Shown: positions 26,786 through 36,011, numbered from the stretch's first letter. The stretch: 64,000 nucleotides of DNA from Gloeocapsopsis dulcis (GCF_032163395.1 NZ_CP119968.1:233501-297500); one strand, 5' to 3'. Translations and numbers: made by a program. The notes: generated by a model not told the origin, from the letters alone.

Positions 26786-29700
26786 ATGCCTTGTGCAGTT
26801 ATCCTAACTTCTCAGCCTGATGAGTATCAGGCTATTCGTGCTTATTTGACAGAGCTTGAGGAGGAAACACATCCTCAAGGAACAGTCTATGAATCGGGAA
26901 AATTTTCTGCAAATGAGCAAACTTGGGAAGTAGTGATCGTTCAAGCCAGCGCAGGAAATTCTGATGCAGCGATGGAGACAGAACGGGCGATCGCATACTG
27001 GCAACCCAACGTAGTTCTGTCAGTTGGTGTAGCGGCTGGGCTAAAGGATGTTACTGCGGGAGATGTCGTTGCTGCAATCGAGGTATATAGTTACGAGGCT
27101 GGTAAGGTAACAGCATCTGGCTTTTTACCTAGACCGAAAATTGGGTTGGCAAGCTACGTACTGGAACAGCGTGCCAAAGCGGAAGCAAAGCGGGAGCATT
27201 GGTTAGAGCAAATTCAGGGGGACGAGCCAAATTGGACCCCAAAAGCTATTGTCGGAGCGATCGCGGCTGGTGAAAAGGAAATTACTTCCAGTCAATCTGA
27301 GATTTACCAGCTTTTGCAATCAAACTATGGGGACGCTTTGGCAGTAGATGTTACTGGGTATGGCGTCTTGAAAGCAGTTCACGCCAATGCTGGCACCAAT
27401 GCTCTGATCGTTCGAGGCATTACTCACGTAATCGATCAAGATGTCACAATTGACCCAGCCAAATCAAGAATAGTTGCGGCTCAACATGCAAGTGCTTTCG
27501 CATTTGAAATCTTGGCGAAATTAGAGGCTGGTTCCTCTCTCGGTCTAAGTCAAACTCAGTACACTAAGCTCAAACAGAATTTGACAAATGCGTCCAAAGG
27601 GTTGCTGAGTTGGAAGAGCACGCTGAGTAACAATCAGCAAATTAAGCGTTCTGAGCTAAATGAATTGCTAAATCGCATCAAAACAGAAGAGTCATCCACA
27701 ACGATCGTTCTGGGTGTTCCTGGAGTGGGTAAGTCAGCATTGATGGCAACCTTAGGAAATGAACTGATCGCCCAAGGTCACGCAGTTTTGGCAATCAAAG
27801 CCGACCAGTTGAATGGAGCCATCAACACGATCGAGGATTTACAGCGCGATCTGCACCTTGAATTGCATCTCAGTGATGCCATTTATGCAATTGCCTGCAA
27901 AGAGCGAATTATTGTTCTGATCGATCAGTTAGATGCTGTTTCCGAGCTACTCGATCGCAAATCCCAGCGATTGAACCTGCTCCTGTCTCTAATTCAAAGA
28001 CTATCTGGAAGTAAAAATGTTCATATCGTTGCTACCTGTCGGGAATTTGAATTCCGCTACGGTTCACAATTTGCTCGACTGGCAGAAATCGAGCAATTGG
28101 TCTTGAGTCTTCCTGCATGGGAGAGTATTTCCCCAATCCTGGAAGCATCAGGACATCAACCCGCAACTATGGGGGAACCTCTCCGAGACTTACTACAGAA
28201 TCCACTCCACCTGAATGTTTTTCTCGATGTTGCCCAACCTGGGGATGTTTTTACTTCTTCCCAGAAGCTATTAGACCGCCTCTGGGAAGAACGGGTGAAG
28301 AAGCAACCAGAAGCTGAAAAATGTGTGGCGTTTCTGGAAAAGCTTGCTGATCGCATGACCGAAGAAGAAGTCTTGTGGATACCTAGTGCGATCGCCGACA
28401 CCTCTTCAGAAATTTGGCAGGCGTTGGAGCAGGCTGGGCTACTAATGACCAACCCAGAGAATTCAACCATTGGCTTCCGTCACCAAACCTACTACGACCA
28501 TACCCTTGCTCGTGCCTTTGCCCGTGGCTCACAATCCCTGACAGATCTCGTTCTGGAACGGCAGGATGGTCTATTCGTTAGACCTATTTTGCTAAGGAGC
28601 CTGAACTATCTACGTGGCACGGCTACTCAGCAATATCAGAAGCAATTAATAACTCTGCTGCAAACCTCCCAACAACAGGTAAGACCTCACATTCGCAATC
28701 TGCTGATTGAATTTGTGGGAGAGCAATCTAATCCCGATTCAGTTGAGACTGGGTTACTCATCCCCCTACTCAACTCACAAACAGAGGGAATCAAAGTTTT
28801 GGATGCCATGATTGGTAGTCCGGGTTGGTTCAGAAGATTGCGCGATCGCCCCGAATTTGGACAGTGGCTGGAGAAACCAGTGGAGCAAGCAGTTTACTGT
28901 TCTCCACTCCTGACGACAGCGGCAAGTTTCGCATCGGAGGATGTCTGGAGCCTATTGGAAGAGTATTGGTTGGATGATAAGACCTATGATTTCCTGAGCA
29001 TTCGAGTCATCTGGAATATTGGTCAATGGACTCCTGAGAGAGTTTGGTTAATACAACAGGTGGTTCAACGTTCCAGCATTGGGTGGCAAGATGTTGCGGC
29101 GATCGCTGAAAGGATAGCTAAGACTTTACCTGATTACGCTGCGAGAGTTATTCGTGGTCATTTGGACTACCTATTAACCCAGGCAGTTGAGGCTAGTAAG
29201 GTGCCGCCCCCGATGTTGCCGTCAGATGCTGATGAAGCCGAACGCTCAATTCATGCTTATCGACACGACCCCTTGAATCCACTGAAAGCTCTACTTGAAA
29301 GCGAAAGTAATTTTTACGAGATTGAGAAATTTGCTGAAGCACACCCGCAAAGCTTTTTGGAATTGATATGGTCTTGGTTCACGGATCTCATTCAGCAGCT
29401 TTCCTACGATACAAACCCCGTTACAATCGGATATCGATGGGATCGAGTGGGTGATTTCAAGTTTTCCAGGAGTGAAATTATTCAGTCCTTGCTCACAGCT
29501 ATCACTGAGTTAGCAAAACAGGACAAACCTGCCTTCCTCAAATTTGTTGAGCAAAATGCAGATTCAGATTTATTAGTTGTTCATCGGCTGTTGGCGCGTG
29601 GATGGGAAGTAGTCGCTTCAGAGGAAGCCACAAGCGTTTTAAACTACCTGTTGGCAGATCCAAGACGACTCGGTTTGGGTAGCCAGATGGGTAGCAATCA

Positions 29701-31546
29701 CCATAGAGAAACAGAAAAACTGATTGCGGCTATCTTTCCTCACCTGCAACCCGAGGATAGAGAGCGACTTGAGCAAACCATTCGAGAATTTAACTACTGG
29801 CAACCTCAAAGTGATAAGGATGTAGATTTTCGTCGCAGATGCCTAGAATACAATCGTGAACATCGATTGTCTCTCCTAAAAGCTATTCCTCAGGAGTATT
29901 TGAGTCCTCAAGCAAAACGGCTGAAAGAGGAAGAGGAACGCGCTTTACCGTGGTTCGATCTGCGAAAGAGTAGCGGCACCATCGGGGGTGGGTTCGTTGG
30001 TTCACGAATGAGAAAAGACGAGATGAGCCGTGCATCGGATCAACATCTGTTAAATCTCTTTAATGAGTTATCTGACGAAACAGAATGGAACCATCCCCGT
30101 CGCCAGTGGTCTGATGATCGTTCACGGGCAGGTGGAGCAATTCAGCAGTCTCGCGAGTTTGGTGAATTGGTAAAGGACAACCCATCACGCTTCATTCGCA
30201 TTCTTCCACAACTGAAACCTCAACGGCATGAAAGCTATGTGGGCGATGCTTTAGAAAACTTGGCTGGAACTGATTTTCCAGCAAATGACTTAATCCGTAT
30301 CATTGAGGAGCTTGATCAGCGAGGCTTCGTTTCGGAGGGCTTTCGCTCTGAAGCTGCCCATGCCCTGGAAAAGATTGCACGGCATCAGGGGTTGCCACAA
30401 TCCTCTTTATCACTGCTTGAGGGCTGGTTATCTAACCATTCTCAACCAGAGTTAGCCCATTACAGGAGCAAAGAGGAACAACACTCTGACCTAAAATCAC
30501 CCATCCTTTTTAATGTCAGCGGTTCTCATACGCTGCCTGGTGGTAGAGGTAATATTGTGCGGGCGATCGCTGAAGGGTATCTCAAACAAAGCCCTCCAAA
30601 TCTAGAAGGCTGGGCAAAATTTATCAAATCACAATTGGGTGTAGAACCTCATCCAGCGGTATGGGTAGATATGCTGTCACGGATGCCGCCTCTATTGAAT
30701 AGCGATCGCCCACAGGCAACAGAGTTGTTCGATGCTGTCATTCAGAATTGTCCGGAAGTCCTGCAATACCAATGGGCACTCTATTTCATTGCTCATACAA
30801 TTGGATGGTTTGAACCGAAAGAGACAGTACAGAGTTGGTTAGAGATACTCAGGGCTAATAACTCAAACTTCTCTCAACACGCGTATGGGGAACTACTGCT
30901 GATTCACTACCTTCAGTATCAGGATGAATGGTCGGTTGAGAAGATTCGTCATCATCTTGCTACTCAAGACAATGAAGCAATTCTTTGCGGACTCGCTCAC
31001 GCAGCAAGTCATTTGTGGGTTCAGAGAAGATGTCGGGCGATCGCGGTAGAAATTCTTTACACCCTTGCTTCTTCTTCCGCCACATCTTTTCAACACGTTG
31101 TAGCAAGCGTCTTCCGCTGGAGCAGAGACCACTTCAAGCTGGATAGCGGAATGTTGAAGATCATTCAAGCAGTTTGTAAGAACAAGGGCGTACTCCTGGA
31201 AGCTGCTAATGATTTGACCGAAATTATCGAAGCGGAGGAACTGGTAGACAATAATCCCGAAGTCGTGGCTGAGGTTTGCAAGAGTCTGATTAGCATAGGT
31301 GCAGAACTCACGAATCCAGCACGACCTACTGCATTTATTGCAGAAAGTCTAACCACGATCGCCATCAAGTTGCATCGTCAGCGTTTATATCGTGAGGATG
31401 GTCTTCAGATCTTCGAGCAGCTACTTGCCTTAAATTTGAGGGAGACACGATCTGCGTTGGAAATGCTGGATCGAAGACCAAATCGTCCAGGTTTATACGT
31501 AACTCCTAGAAGGAGCTTGCGCCGTCGCCGTACGCCTCGCAATTGA
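26786..31546 (+). CDS. PNP pseudoenzyme - STAND/NACHT-like ATPase - helical repeat protein
   Basis: About 1586 residues from ATG 26786, chosen because MPCAVILTSQ aligns with the start of the preceding PNP protein (a TTG lies two codons upstream). Residues ~1-245 are a PNP domain paralogous to the neighbour but with DVT at 188-190 where the neighbour has EME, and ITH with H214 in place of ISD. Residues ~300-560 are a STAND-type ATPase: Walker A GVPGVGKSAL, Walker B IIVLIDQLD, sensor VATCREFEF and the NPLHLNVF motif. The remaining ~1000 residues are helical, HEAT/TPR-like, a likely ligand-sensing superstructure. This is an NLR-like layout: effector-position domain, switch ATPase, sensor repeats. 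Confidence 0.85.
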   Translation: MPCAVILTSQPDEYQAIRAYLTELEEETHPQGTVYESGKFSANEQTWEVVIVQASAGNSDAAMETERAIAYWQPNVVLSVGVAAGLKDVTAGDVVAAIEVYSYEAGKVTASGFLPRPKIGLASYVLEQRAKAEAKREHWLEQIQGDEPNWTPKAIVGAIAAGEKEITSSQSEIYQLLQSNYGDALAVDVTGYGVLKAVHANAGTNALIVRGITHVIDQDVTIDPAKSRIVAAQHASAFAFEILAKLEAGSSLGLSQTQYTKLKQNLTNASKGLLSWKSTLSNNQQIKRSELNELLNRIKTEESSTTIVLGVPGVGKSALMATLGNELIAQGHAVLAIKADQLNGAINTIEDLQRDLHLELHLSDAIYAIACKERIIVLIDQLDAVSELLDRKSQRLNLLLSLIQRLSGSKNVHIVATCREFEFRYGSQFARLAEIEQLVLSLPAWESISPILEASGHQPATMGEPLRDLLQNPLHLNVFLDVAQPGDVFTSSQKLLDRLWEERVKKQPEAEKCVAFLEKLADRMTEEEVLWIPSAIADTSSEIWQALEQAGLLMTNPENSTIGFRHQTYYDHTLARAFARGSQSLTDLVLERQDGLFVRPILLRSLNYLRGTATQQYQKQLITLLQTSQQQVRPHIRNLLIEFVGEQSNPDSVETGLLIPLLNSQTEGIKVLDAMIGSPGWFRRLRDRPEFGQWLEKPVEQAVYCSPLLTTAASFASEDVWSLLEEYWLDDKTYDFLSIRVIWNIGQWTPERVWLIQQVVQRSSIGWQDVAAIAERIAKTLPDYAARVIRGHLDYLLTQAVEASKVPPPMLPSDADEAERSIHAYRHDPLNPLKALLESESNFYEIEKFAEAHPQSFLELIWSWFTDLIQQLSYDTNPVTIGYRWDRVGDFKFSRSEIIQSLLTAITELAKQDKPAFLKFVEQNADSDLLVVHRLLARGWEVVASEEATSVLNYLLADPRRLGLGSQMGSNHHRETEKLIAAIFPHLQPEDRERLEQTIREFNYWQPQSDKDVDFRRRCLEYNREHRLSLLKAIPQEYLSPQAKRLKEEEERALPWFDLRKSSGTIGGGFVGSRMRKDEMSRASDQHLLNLFNELSDETEWNHPRRQWSDDRSRAGGAIQQSREFGELVKDNPSRFIRILPQLKPQRHESYVGDALENLAGTDFPANDLIRIIEELDQRGFVSEGFRSEAAHALEKIARHQGLPQSSLSLLEGWLSNHSQPELAHYRSKEEQHSDLKSPILFNVSGSHTLPGGRGNIVRAIAEGYLKQSPPNLEGWAKFIKSQLGVEPHPAVWVDMLSRMPPLLNSDRPQATELFDAVIQNCPEVLQYQWALYFIAHTIGWFEPKETVQSWLEILRANNSNFSQHAYGELLLIHYLQYQDEWSVEKIRHHLATQDNEAILCGLAHAASHLWVQRRCRAIAVEILYTLASSSATSFQHVVASVFRWSRDHFKLDSGMLKIIQAVCKNKGVLLEAANDLTEIIEAEELVDNNPEVVAEVCKSLISIGAELTNPARPTAFIAESLTTIAIKLHRQRLYREDGLQIFEQLLALNLRETRSALEMLDRRPNRPGLYVTPRRSLRRRRTPRN

Positions 31547-31774
31547 AGAATGGTTGATTGAATCGAATCAAAGGCAACCACTTTCTCAATTCAGGTGTTG
31601 CACACCAATTGGTTTTGGATCTAAAATCATCTGACCTTTGAATTTTAAAATATCTGTCGTACCACAAAAATTTAACCCAAATTAACTGGAGTTAACGACA
31701 GTTGGTAAAATATTAATAATCTTAAAGCCCTTACCGTATAGGTATTCTACAGGCTTGGTACTGATAGTTTAAAA
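31547..31774. other. Right inner flank of the island, no gene seen
   Basis: About 230 bases between the PNP-STAND stop and the tRNA 3' end. No ORF, integrase remnant or clear terminator hairpin is visible. A TTTT run directly follows the tRNA 3' end on the - strand (31771-31774). Confidence 0.4.
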
Positions 31775-31848
31775 TGGCTCAAGGCAGATTTGAACTGCCG
31801 ACCTTGGGCTTATGAGTCCCCTGCTCTAACCAACTGAGCTACTGAGCC
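31775..31848 (-). tRNA. tRNA with anticodon CAU (elongator tRNA-Met likely; tRNA-Ile2 not excluded)
   Basis: A 74-nt cloverleaf. Acceptor GGCTCAG pairs with TTGAGCC (last pair G-U), discriminator A. D-arm is AGCTCAGTTGGTTAGAGC, anticodon loop CTCATAA, T-arm GGCAG-TTCAAAT-CTGCC. No CCA is encoded. The CAU anticodon alone cannot separate elongator Met from lysidine-modified Ile; it lacks initiator features. The gene forms one end of the inferred island and its 3' half is probably element-derived. Confidence 0.9.
31799..31821. repeat. Right copy of the 23-bp tRNA-derived core (att-like)
   Basis: Identical to 21239-21261; here embedded in the complete tRNA gene. Sequence beyond the core differs from the left copy on both sides. 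Confidence 0.7.
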
Positions 31849-32088
31849 AAATATTAGACAACAGTTTATAAATATAGCATACACTATAAACGATCGCTAG
31901 CCTTACTGAAATTAAATAGAAATAGCACAATTTTAGACAAAGGTGAGTATTCCCCAGAGAAAATGTGAGATTTCCCAATTTTTTACCTGATTTACATCAG
32001 CGACGGAATTCCCTTAAGGCAGTAGCATATTGATTTATGTAGTGATCGTGCTTGTGCAATTATTCCCAGTAAGGTTTGAGTTATATAG

Positions 32089-33168
32089 ATGAACCTGTAC
32101 GGATTTCTCCAATCCCTCGGCATTGCCAACCCTAGCGGAACCGGCTGGCTAGCGGTAATCTTTACCTTTTTATTAGCCTGGGTAGTAACCTGGCGCTTGA
32201 CTCCGTCAGTGCGTTCGTTTGCATTACAAGTTGGGTGGGCAGATCAACCCAACGAAAGGCGGCTGAATCGAGAACCTTTGCCTAATGCTGGGGGTTTAGT
32301 TATTTACTTTGGGGTGCTTGCCGCACTAGTACTGGCTACTCTCTTACGACCTATTGTGATTGAAGGTGTACTTGCTGAAGTCCTAACAATCTTACTAGGA
32401 GGGTCAATACTAGTACTTGTAGGCTTTATTGATGACCAATTCGGTTTACCACCATGGGTACGCTTATTAACTCAAATTCTGACAGCACTGCTACTGATTA
32501 GTAGTGGAATTAAAATAGAAGCACCTTTGGGGACTCCAATTGACTCTCTACTTGCGATCTGTCTGACTGTGTTGTGGGTAGTTGGAATTACCAATGCCAT
32601 TAACCTGATGGATGGGATGGATGGCTTAGCAGGAGGGGTGAGTTTTATTACTGCGATGAGCTTACTTGCAGTTTCTGCTCAATTTGAGGCACGGGCAGCC
32701 GCAACTTTGCTTTTAGCCGCATTAGGAGGAGGTGCATTGGGATTTTTACGCCACAATTTCTATCCTTCACGGATAATTATGGGCGATGCCGGAGCCTATT
32801 TTTTTGGGTATGTTTTAGCTGCGACAACTATTTTAGGTAATCTAAAAGTAACAACAGTGTTTGCCTTAGTGCCACCTGTCTTATTCCTGCTCTTGCCAGT
32901 AATCGATACGACTCAAGTATTTGTGTTGCGGTTGATGGCAGGGAAGAATCCTTTGAGTAATCCTGGTAAAGACCATTTACACCACCGTTTACTGGCTTGG
33001 GGTTTTTCTCAAAGGCATACAGCACTCACACTATGGACTGTCACAATTGTTTCTAACTGGCTAGCTATGCAGCTACAAGGAATGAGTACAATGGCAGCAT
33101 TAGTTACAATTGCGAGTATTGTTGCTTTATTAAGCTTTACAATCTGGCGCAGAATTAGGTCCCTCTGA
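32089..33168 (+). CDS. Undecaprenyl-phosphate GlcNAc-1-phosphate transferase family (WecA/MraY type)
   Basis: A 359-residue polytopic membrane enzyme with about ten helices. It transfers a sugar-1-phosphate to the polyprenyl carrier lipid to begin polysaccharide or cell-wall glycan synthesis. Motifs: NERRLNREPLPNAGG, FIDDQFGLP (metal Asp pair), NLMDGMDGLAGG, MGDAGAYFFGY and the His-rich loop KDHLHHRLLAWG, which favours the WecA/TagO group over MraY. It is 240 bases from the divergently oriented tRNA and converges on the ycf46 gene. Confidence 0.88.
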   Translation: MNLYGFLQSLGIANPSGTGWLAVIFTFLLAWVVTWRLTPSVRSFALQVGWADQPNERRLNREPLPNAGGLVIYFGVLAALVLATLLRPIVIEGVLAEVLTILLGGSILVLVGFIDDQFGLPPWVRLLTQILTALLLISSGIKIEAPLGTPIDSLLAICLTVLWVVGITNAINLMDGMDGLAGGVSFITAMSLLAVSAQFEARAAATLLLAALGGGALGFLRHNFYPSRIIMGDAGAYFFGYVLAATTILGNLKVTTVFALVPPVLFLLLPVIDTTQVFVLRLMAGKNPLSNPGKDHLHHRLLAWGFSQRHTALTLWTVTIVSNWLAMQLQGMSTMAALVTIASIVALLSFTIWRRIRSL

Positions 33169-33270
33169 CACATTGCTAATTAAGCAATGAGCTAAGTGCA
33201 ACGCTCCTGTTGCCTTTCATTCTCGCTCATTTGAGTTTTAGCTCACAAGGACGAGCAGTTGGCGTGCAGT

Positions 33271-34785
33271 TCATTGCATCTGCCGCTGAATACGACAACT
33301 TAAAGTGCTATGCTTTGATGCTAAGCGAGCTTTTCCTGCCGCAGCCCATTCTTGGAGAAACTCAATTTGCTCTTGCGCCGTCCGTGCTAAAGGAATGATT
33401 TGGCTAGCGGCTTCTAAAACGTCATCCGTGGTAAAGTCACGGTTTTGACTAAAACCAATATGCATTGCTTCGATGAGCGTTTGCTCAATTTCTGCACCGG
33501 AAAAGTCTGGTGTTTCGTAAGCTAATCGTTCGATGTCGTAGTTTTTGATGTTGTGAGGACGCAGCCGCGACAGATGAACTGTAAAAATTGCTTTGCGTTC
33601 TTCTTGCGTGGGTAAACCAACAAAGAAAATTTCATCCAAACGCCCTTTGCGCAGCATTTCGGGTGGTAACGACTGAATATCGTTAGCAGTAGCCACAACA
33701 AACACTGGTGATGTTTTTTCTGCTAGCCAAGTGATGAATGTACCAAACACGCGGCTTGTCGTACCAGCGTCGCCTTTACCACCAATACCAGAAAATGCTT
33801 TATCAATCTCATCAATCCAGAGAATACATGGAGATAAGGCTTCAGCAACTTGAATCATTTGTCTAGTGCGCGATTCAGATTCACCGACTAAACCACCAAA
33901 CAATCGTCCGACATCTAACCTCAAGAGAGGTAAATGCCAGTGATGGGCGATCGCTTTTGCGGTAAGCGACTTTCCTGTTCCTTGAATTCCTACCAACAAT
34001 AAGCCTCGTGGGTGCGGTAAACCATAGCTGCGGGCGCGTTCAGTAAATGCCCCACCCCGTCGTAATAACCAGTCTTTGAGATTATCTAATCCACCAATAT
34101 CAGAAATCTTTTCTGTGGCAGGATAAAAGTCGAGAATTTGAGTTTGCCGAATTGTTTGCCGCTTTTCTTGCAACACAAGTTCGACATCTTCAGGTTGAAT
34201 TTGTCCATGTGTTGCGATCGCCCTGGCAAGAACTCGTCGAATACGCTCCATTGATAGCCCTTGGCACGAACGAACTAATTCATCGAGTATTTTTCCAGTC
34301 AGTGACTGTCCTGTTGCTGCGAGTAACCGCTCGATTTCTGCTTTAATTTCTGGTGCTGCGGGTAAAGGAAACTCTAAGACAGTTAAAACCTCACTCAAGT
34401 CTTCAGGAATCGCAACTTTTGGCGAAAGAATGACGATATTTTTTGGTTGAGACTTTAATAGCTTTGCTAAATTACGCAATTTACGGCAAACAGACACATC
34501 TTCCAAAAATCGGTGGAAGTCGCGCAAAATAAATACTGCTGGTGCTGATGCAGGCAGTTTTTCAATTAATTCCAGCGCCTGTAGCGGGTTCCGGCGACCA
34601 AAACCCGCATCATTAGGATTACTTGTATATCCATCGACAAAGTCCCAAATATAGATTGCCCGATTGCCTTGATGCTGTGCAACTTCCCGAACTGCTAGTT
34701 CTACTCGTTCTTCTTCAAATGTCGGTATGTAAACTAATGAATAGCGGGCGCGGAGTAGCAGTTCAAATTCATCATGGAAGCTCAT
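33271..34785 (-). CDS. ycf46: Ycf46-type AAA ATPase
   Basis: A 504-residue AAA protein like Synechocystis slr0374 and the chloroplast-encoded Ycf46. The N-terminal half is the Ycf46-specific domain (YIWDFVDGYTSNPN). The C-terminal half is a classical AAA module: GIQGTGKSLTAKAI, CILWIDEIDKAF, VVATANDIQSLPPEMLRKGR (sensor 1 and Arg finger region) and a helical lid. In cyanobacteria the protein is linked to control of photosynthesis and inorganic carbon use. The frame ends by overlapping nothing; it converges on the WecA-type gene with 102 bases between. Confidence 0.88.
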   Translation of the reverse strand: MSFHDEFELLLRARYSLVYIPTFEEERVELAVREVAQHQGNRAIYIWDFVDGYTSNPNDAGFGRRNPLQALELIEKLPASAPAVFILRDFHRFLEDVSVCRKLRNLAKLLKSQPKNIVILSPKVAIPEDLSEVLTVLEFPLPAAPEIKAEIERLLAATGQSLTGKILDELVRSCQGLSMERIRRVLARAIATHGQIQPEDVELVLQEKRQTIRQTQILDFYPATEKISDIGGLDNLKDWLLRRGGAFTERARSYGLPHPRGLLLVGIQGTGKSLTAKAIAHHWHLPLLRLDVGRLFGGLVGESESRTRQMIQVAEALSPCILWIDEIDKAFSGIGGKGDAGTTSRVFGTFITWLAEKTSPVFVVATANDIQSLPPEMLRKGRLDEIFFVGLPTQEERKAIFTVHLSRLRPHNIKNYDIERLAYETPDFSGAEIEQTLIEAMHIGFSQNRDFTTDDVLEAASQIIPLARTAQEQIEFLQEWAAAGKARLASKHSTLSCRIQRQMQ

Positions 34786-34834
34786 GGCAGTGTTGGGGGC
34801 TAGAGGCTAGTAGGGACTAGTTTGCATTTTAACG

Positions 34835-35335
34835 TTAGAGGTCTTTTTTAAGCGATTGTAGGGAAGCCCAGCGCTTGTCAATAAGTCCAGCTGAAGCGTT
34901 GTTGTCTGTTTGAATTCCTAGACACGTGGGATCACAAAGTTGCCTTTGTGGAATTTCTAAACACAACTGCTCGTAAAGCCACTGAGTAGGATCGAAGAAA
35001 CCGCGAGGGGGTAATGTTTCTACCAAGTCTTCCATCGCTAGTTCTCGCTCAACTAAAGGCGTATCTGTTTGTTCTACCGTTTCGTCTAACCAGATAATTT
35101 CTGAAGTATCGACGACTAAACGATGATTGTATTGTTGCAAGCAGCGATGGCAGGTTAATGTAATGATTGTTTCAGCAGTTGCTGAAACCTCTAAATAGTT
35201 GCCGCAGTGTTTAACTTTTATCCGACCGCGAACGGGTGTCAGGGTTTCTAGATCTGATAAAAACTCCTGAACTTGAATTGCTTCGGTTTTCTCCGGCGCT
35301 TTAATTAGCTGCGGAATATAAATTGCTTCCATCAT
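34835..35335 (-). CDS. YceD/DUF177 family protein
   Basis: A 166-residue DUF177 protein. Two cysteine pairs (LTCHRCLQQY and QLCDPTCLG) could bind zinc. In many bacteria yceD precedes rpmF and its product is tied to 23S rRNA accumulation and ribosome assembly. I chose ATG 35335 (MMEAIYIPQL), since GAAGGGGTGG lies just upstream; an open frame to 35389 adds 18 unlike residues. Here it lies after khpB, near other ribosome-related genes. Confidence 0.85.
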   Translation of the reverse strand: MMEAIYIPQLIKAPEKTEAIQVQEFLSDLETLTPVRGRIKVKHCGNYLEVSATAETIITLTCHRCLQQYNHRLVVDTSEIIWLDETVEQTDTPLVERELAMEDLVETLPPRGFFDPTQWLYEQLCLEIPQRQLCDPTCLGIQTDNNASAGLIDKRWASLQSLKKDL

Positions 35336-35460
35336 AATTTTGCGCCACCCCTTCAAACACAAGTATTTCTGGCACAGGTTAGTACTCAAATAACAGTCTA
35401 GCTGTTGCTATCACTTGTTAGCTCACTAGAGAGAAGTAAATTAGCTATCAATTATGTCAG

Positions 35461-35480
35461 AGGGGCGCAATAACGCCCCT
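35461..35480 (-). terminator. Hairpin after the khpB gene
   Basis: AGGGGCG and CGCCCCT form a perfect 7-bp stem with a 6-base loop, 17 bases past the khpB stop. It lacks a good U-run on the - strand, so it may be a processing or 3'-stabilising hairpin rather than a full intrinsic terminator. Confidence 0.5.
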
Positions 35481-35496
35481 AGACTCTACACTGATT

Positions 35497-36009
35497 TTAT
35501 TGCAGCTGCCGCACAACTAAATGACGGTGCGGCTCTTTACCCCTACTGAAAGTTTCTAGATCTGAAAAACTCTTCAAAAACGTGTGGACTTGACGGCGTT
35601 CTGCTGATGACAGAGATTTGATTTCAACTTCTTGACCTGAAGCACGGACTTCTTCTGCTGCAGCCTGAGCGATCGCTTGCACTTCGGCTTGGCGACGTAC
35701 GCGATAACCGTCTAGCTCCACAGTGTATGATGCTTGTTCGTCTTGCGATTGATGTAAATTTAGTGTCGCATTAGCTAAATATTGAATTGCGTCAAGTACG
35801 TTGCCTTCGGAACCAATGAGAGTTTTTATCTGTTCTGAGCTAAGTTTCGTTTCATCAACTGTCAACCAGTAGTTGTCAGGCTCTTGAGCAGCACTATCTT
35901 GAATTTGACTTGCTTCTAAGTGTGCCTCCACATTTGCAGACACACTCATGAGTTTGAGCAGCGATTCCACCCAAGTCTGACCCCGCTGCATTCGCGTATC
36001 TTCTGTCAT
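35497..36009 (-). CDS. khpB: KhpB/Jag RNA-binding protein (KH + R3H domains)
   Basis: A 170-residue protein. The N-terminal region contains a KH-like domain (LIGSEGNVLDAIQYLANATL, with the GxxG-type loop) and the C-terminus has an R3H domain whose RRQVHTFLKSF and KEPHRHLVVR include the Arg-x3-His core. It binds RNA with KhpA and affects cell division and wall growth. Its start is 2 bases after the yidC stop, so they are one operon. The Jag-N domain seen in Firmicutes is absent. Confidence 0.88.
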   Translation of the reverse strand: MTEDTRMQRGQTWVESLLKLMSVSANVEAHLEASQIQDSAAQEPDNYWLTVDETKLSSEQIKTLIGSEGNVLDAIQYLANATLNLHQSQDEQASYTVELDGYRVRRQAEVQAIAQAAAEEVRASGQEVEIKSLSSAERRQVHTFLKSFSDLETFSRGKEPHRHLVVRQLQ

Positions 36010-36011
36010 AC

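Larger units (their letters stand above)
21215..31848. mobile_element. Probable tRNA-integrated genomic island, about 10.6 kb
   Basis: A complete tRNA gene with anticodon CAU lies at 31775-31848 and a 3' half of such a tRNA lies at 21215-21261 on the same strand. A 23-bp core is identical in both (21239-21261 and 31799-31821). This is the layout left by integration at a tRNA 3' end: full tRNA at one end, duplicated 3' part at the other. The content is accessory: HicB, gene fragments, an IS630 copy, a membrane protein and two PNP-domain proteins. No integrase gene is present, so the island may be a remnant or may have been moved in trans. Boundaries are inferred. Confidence 0.65.
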
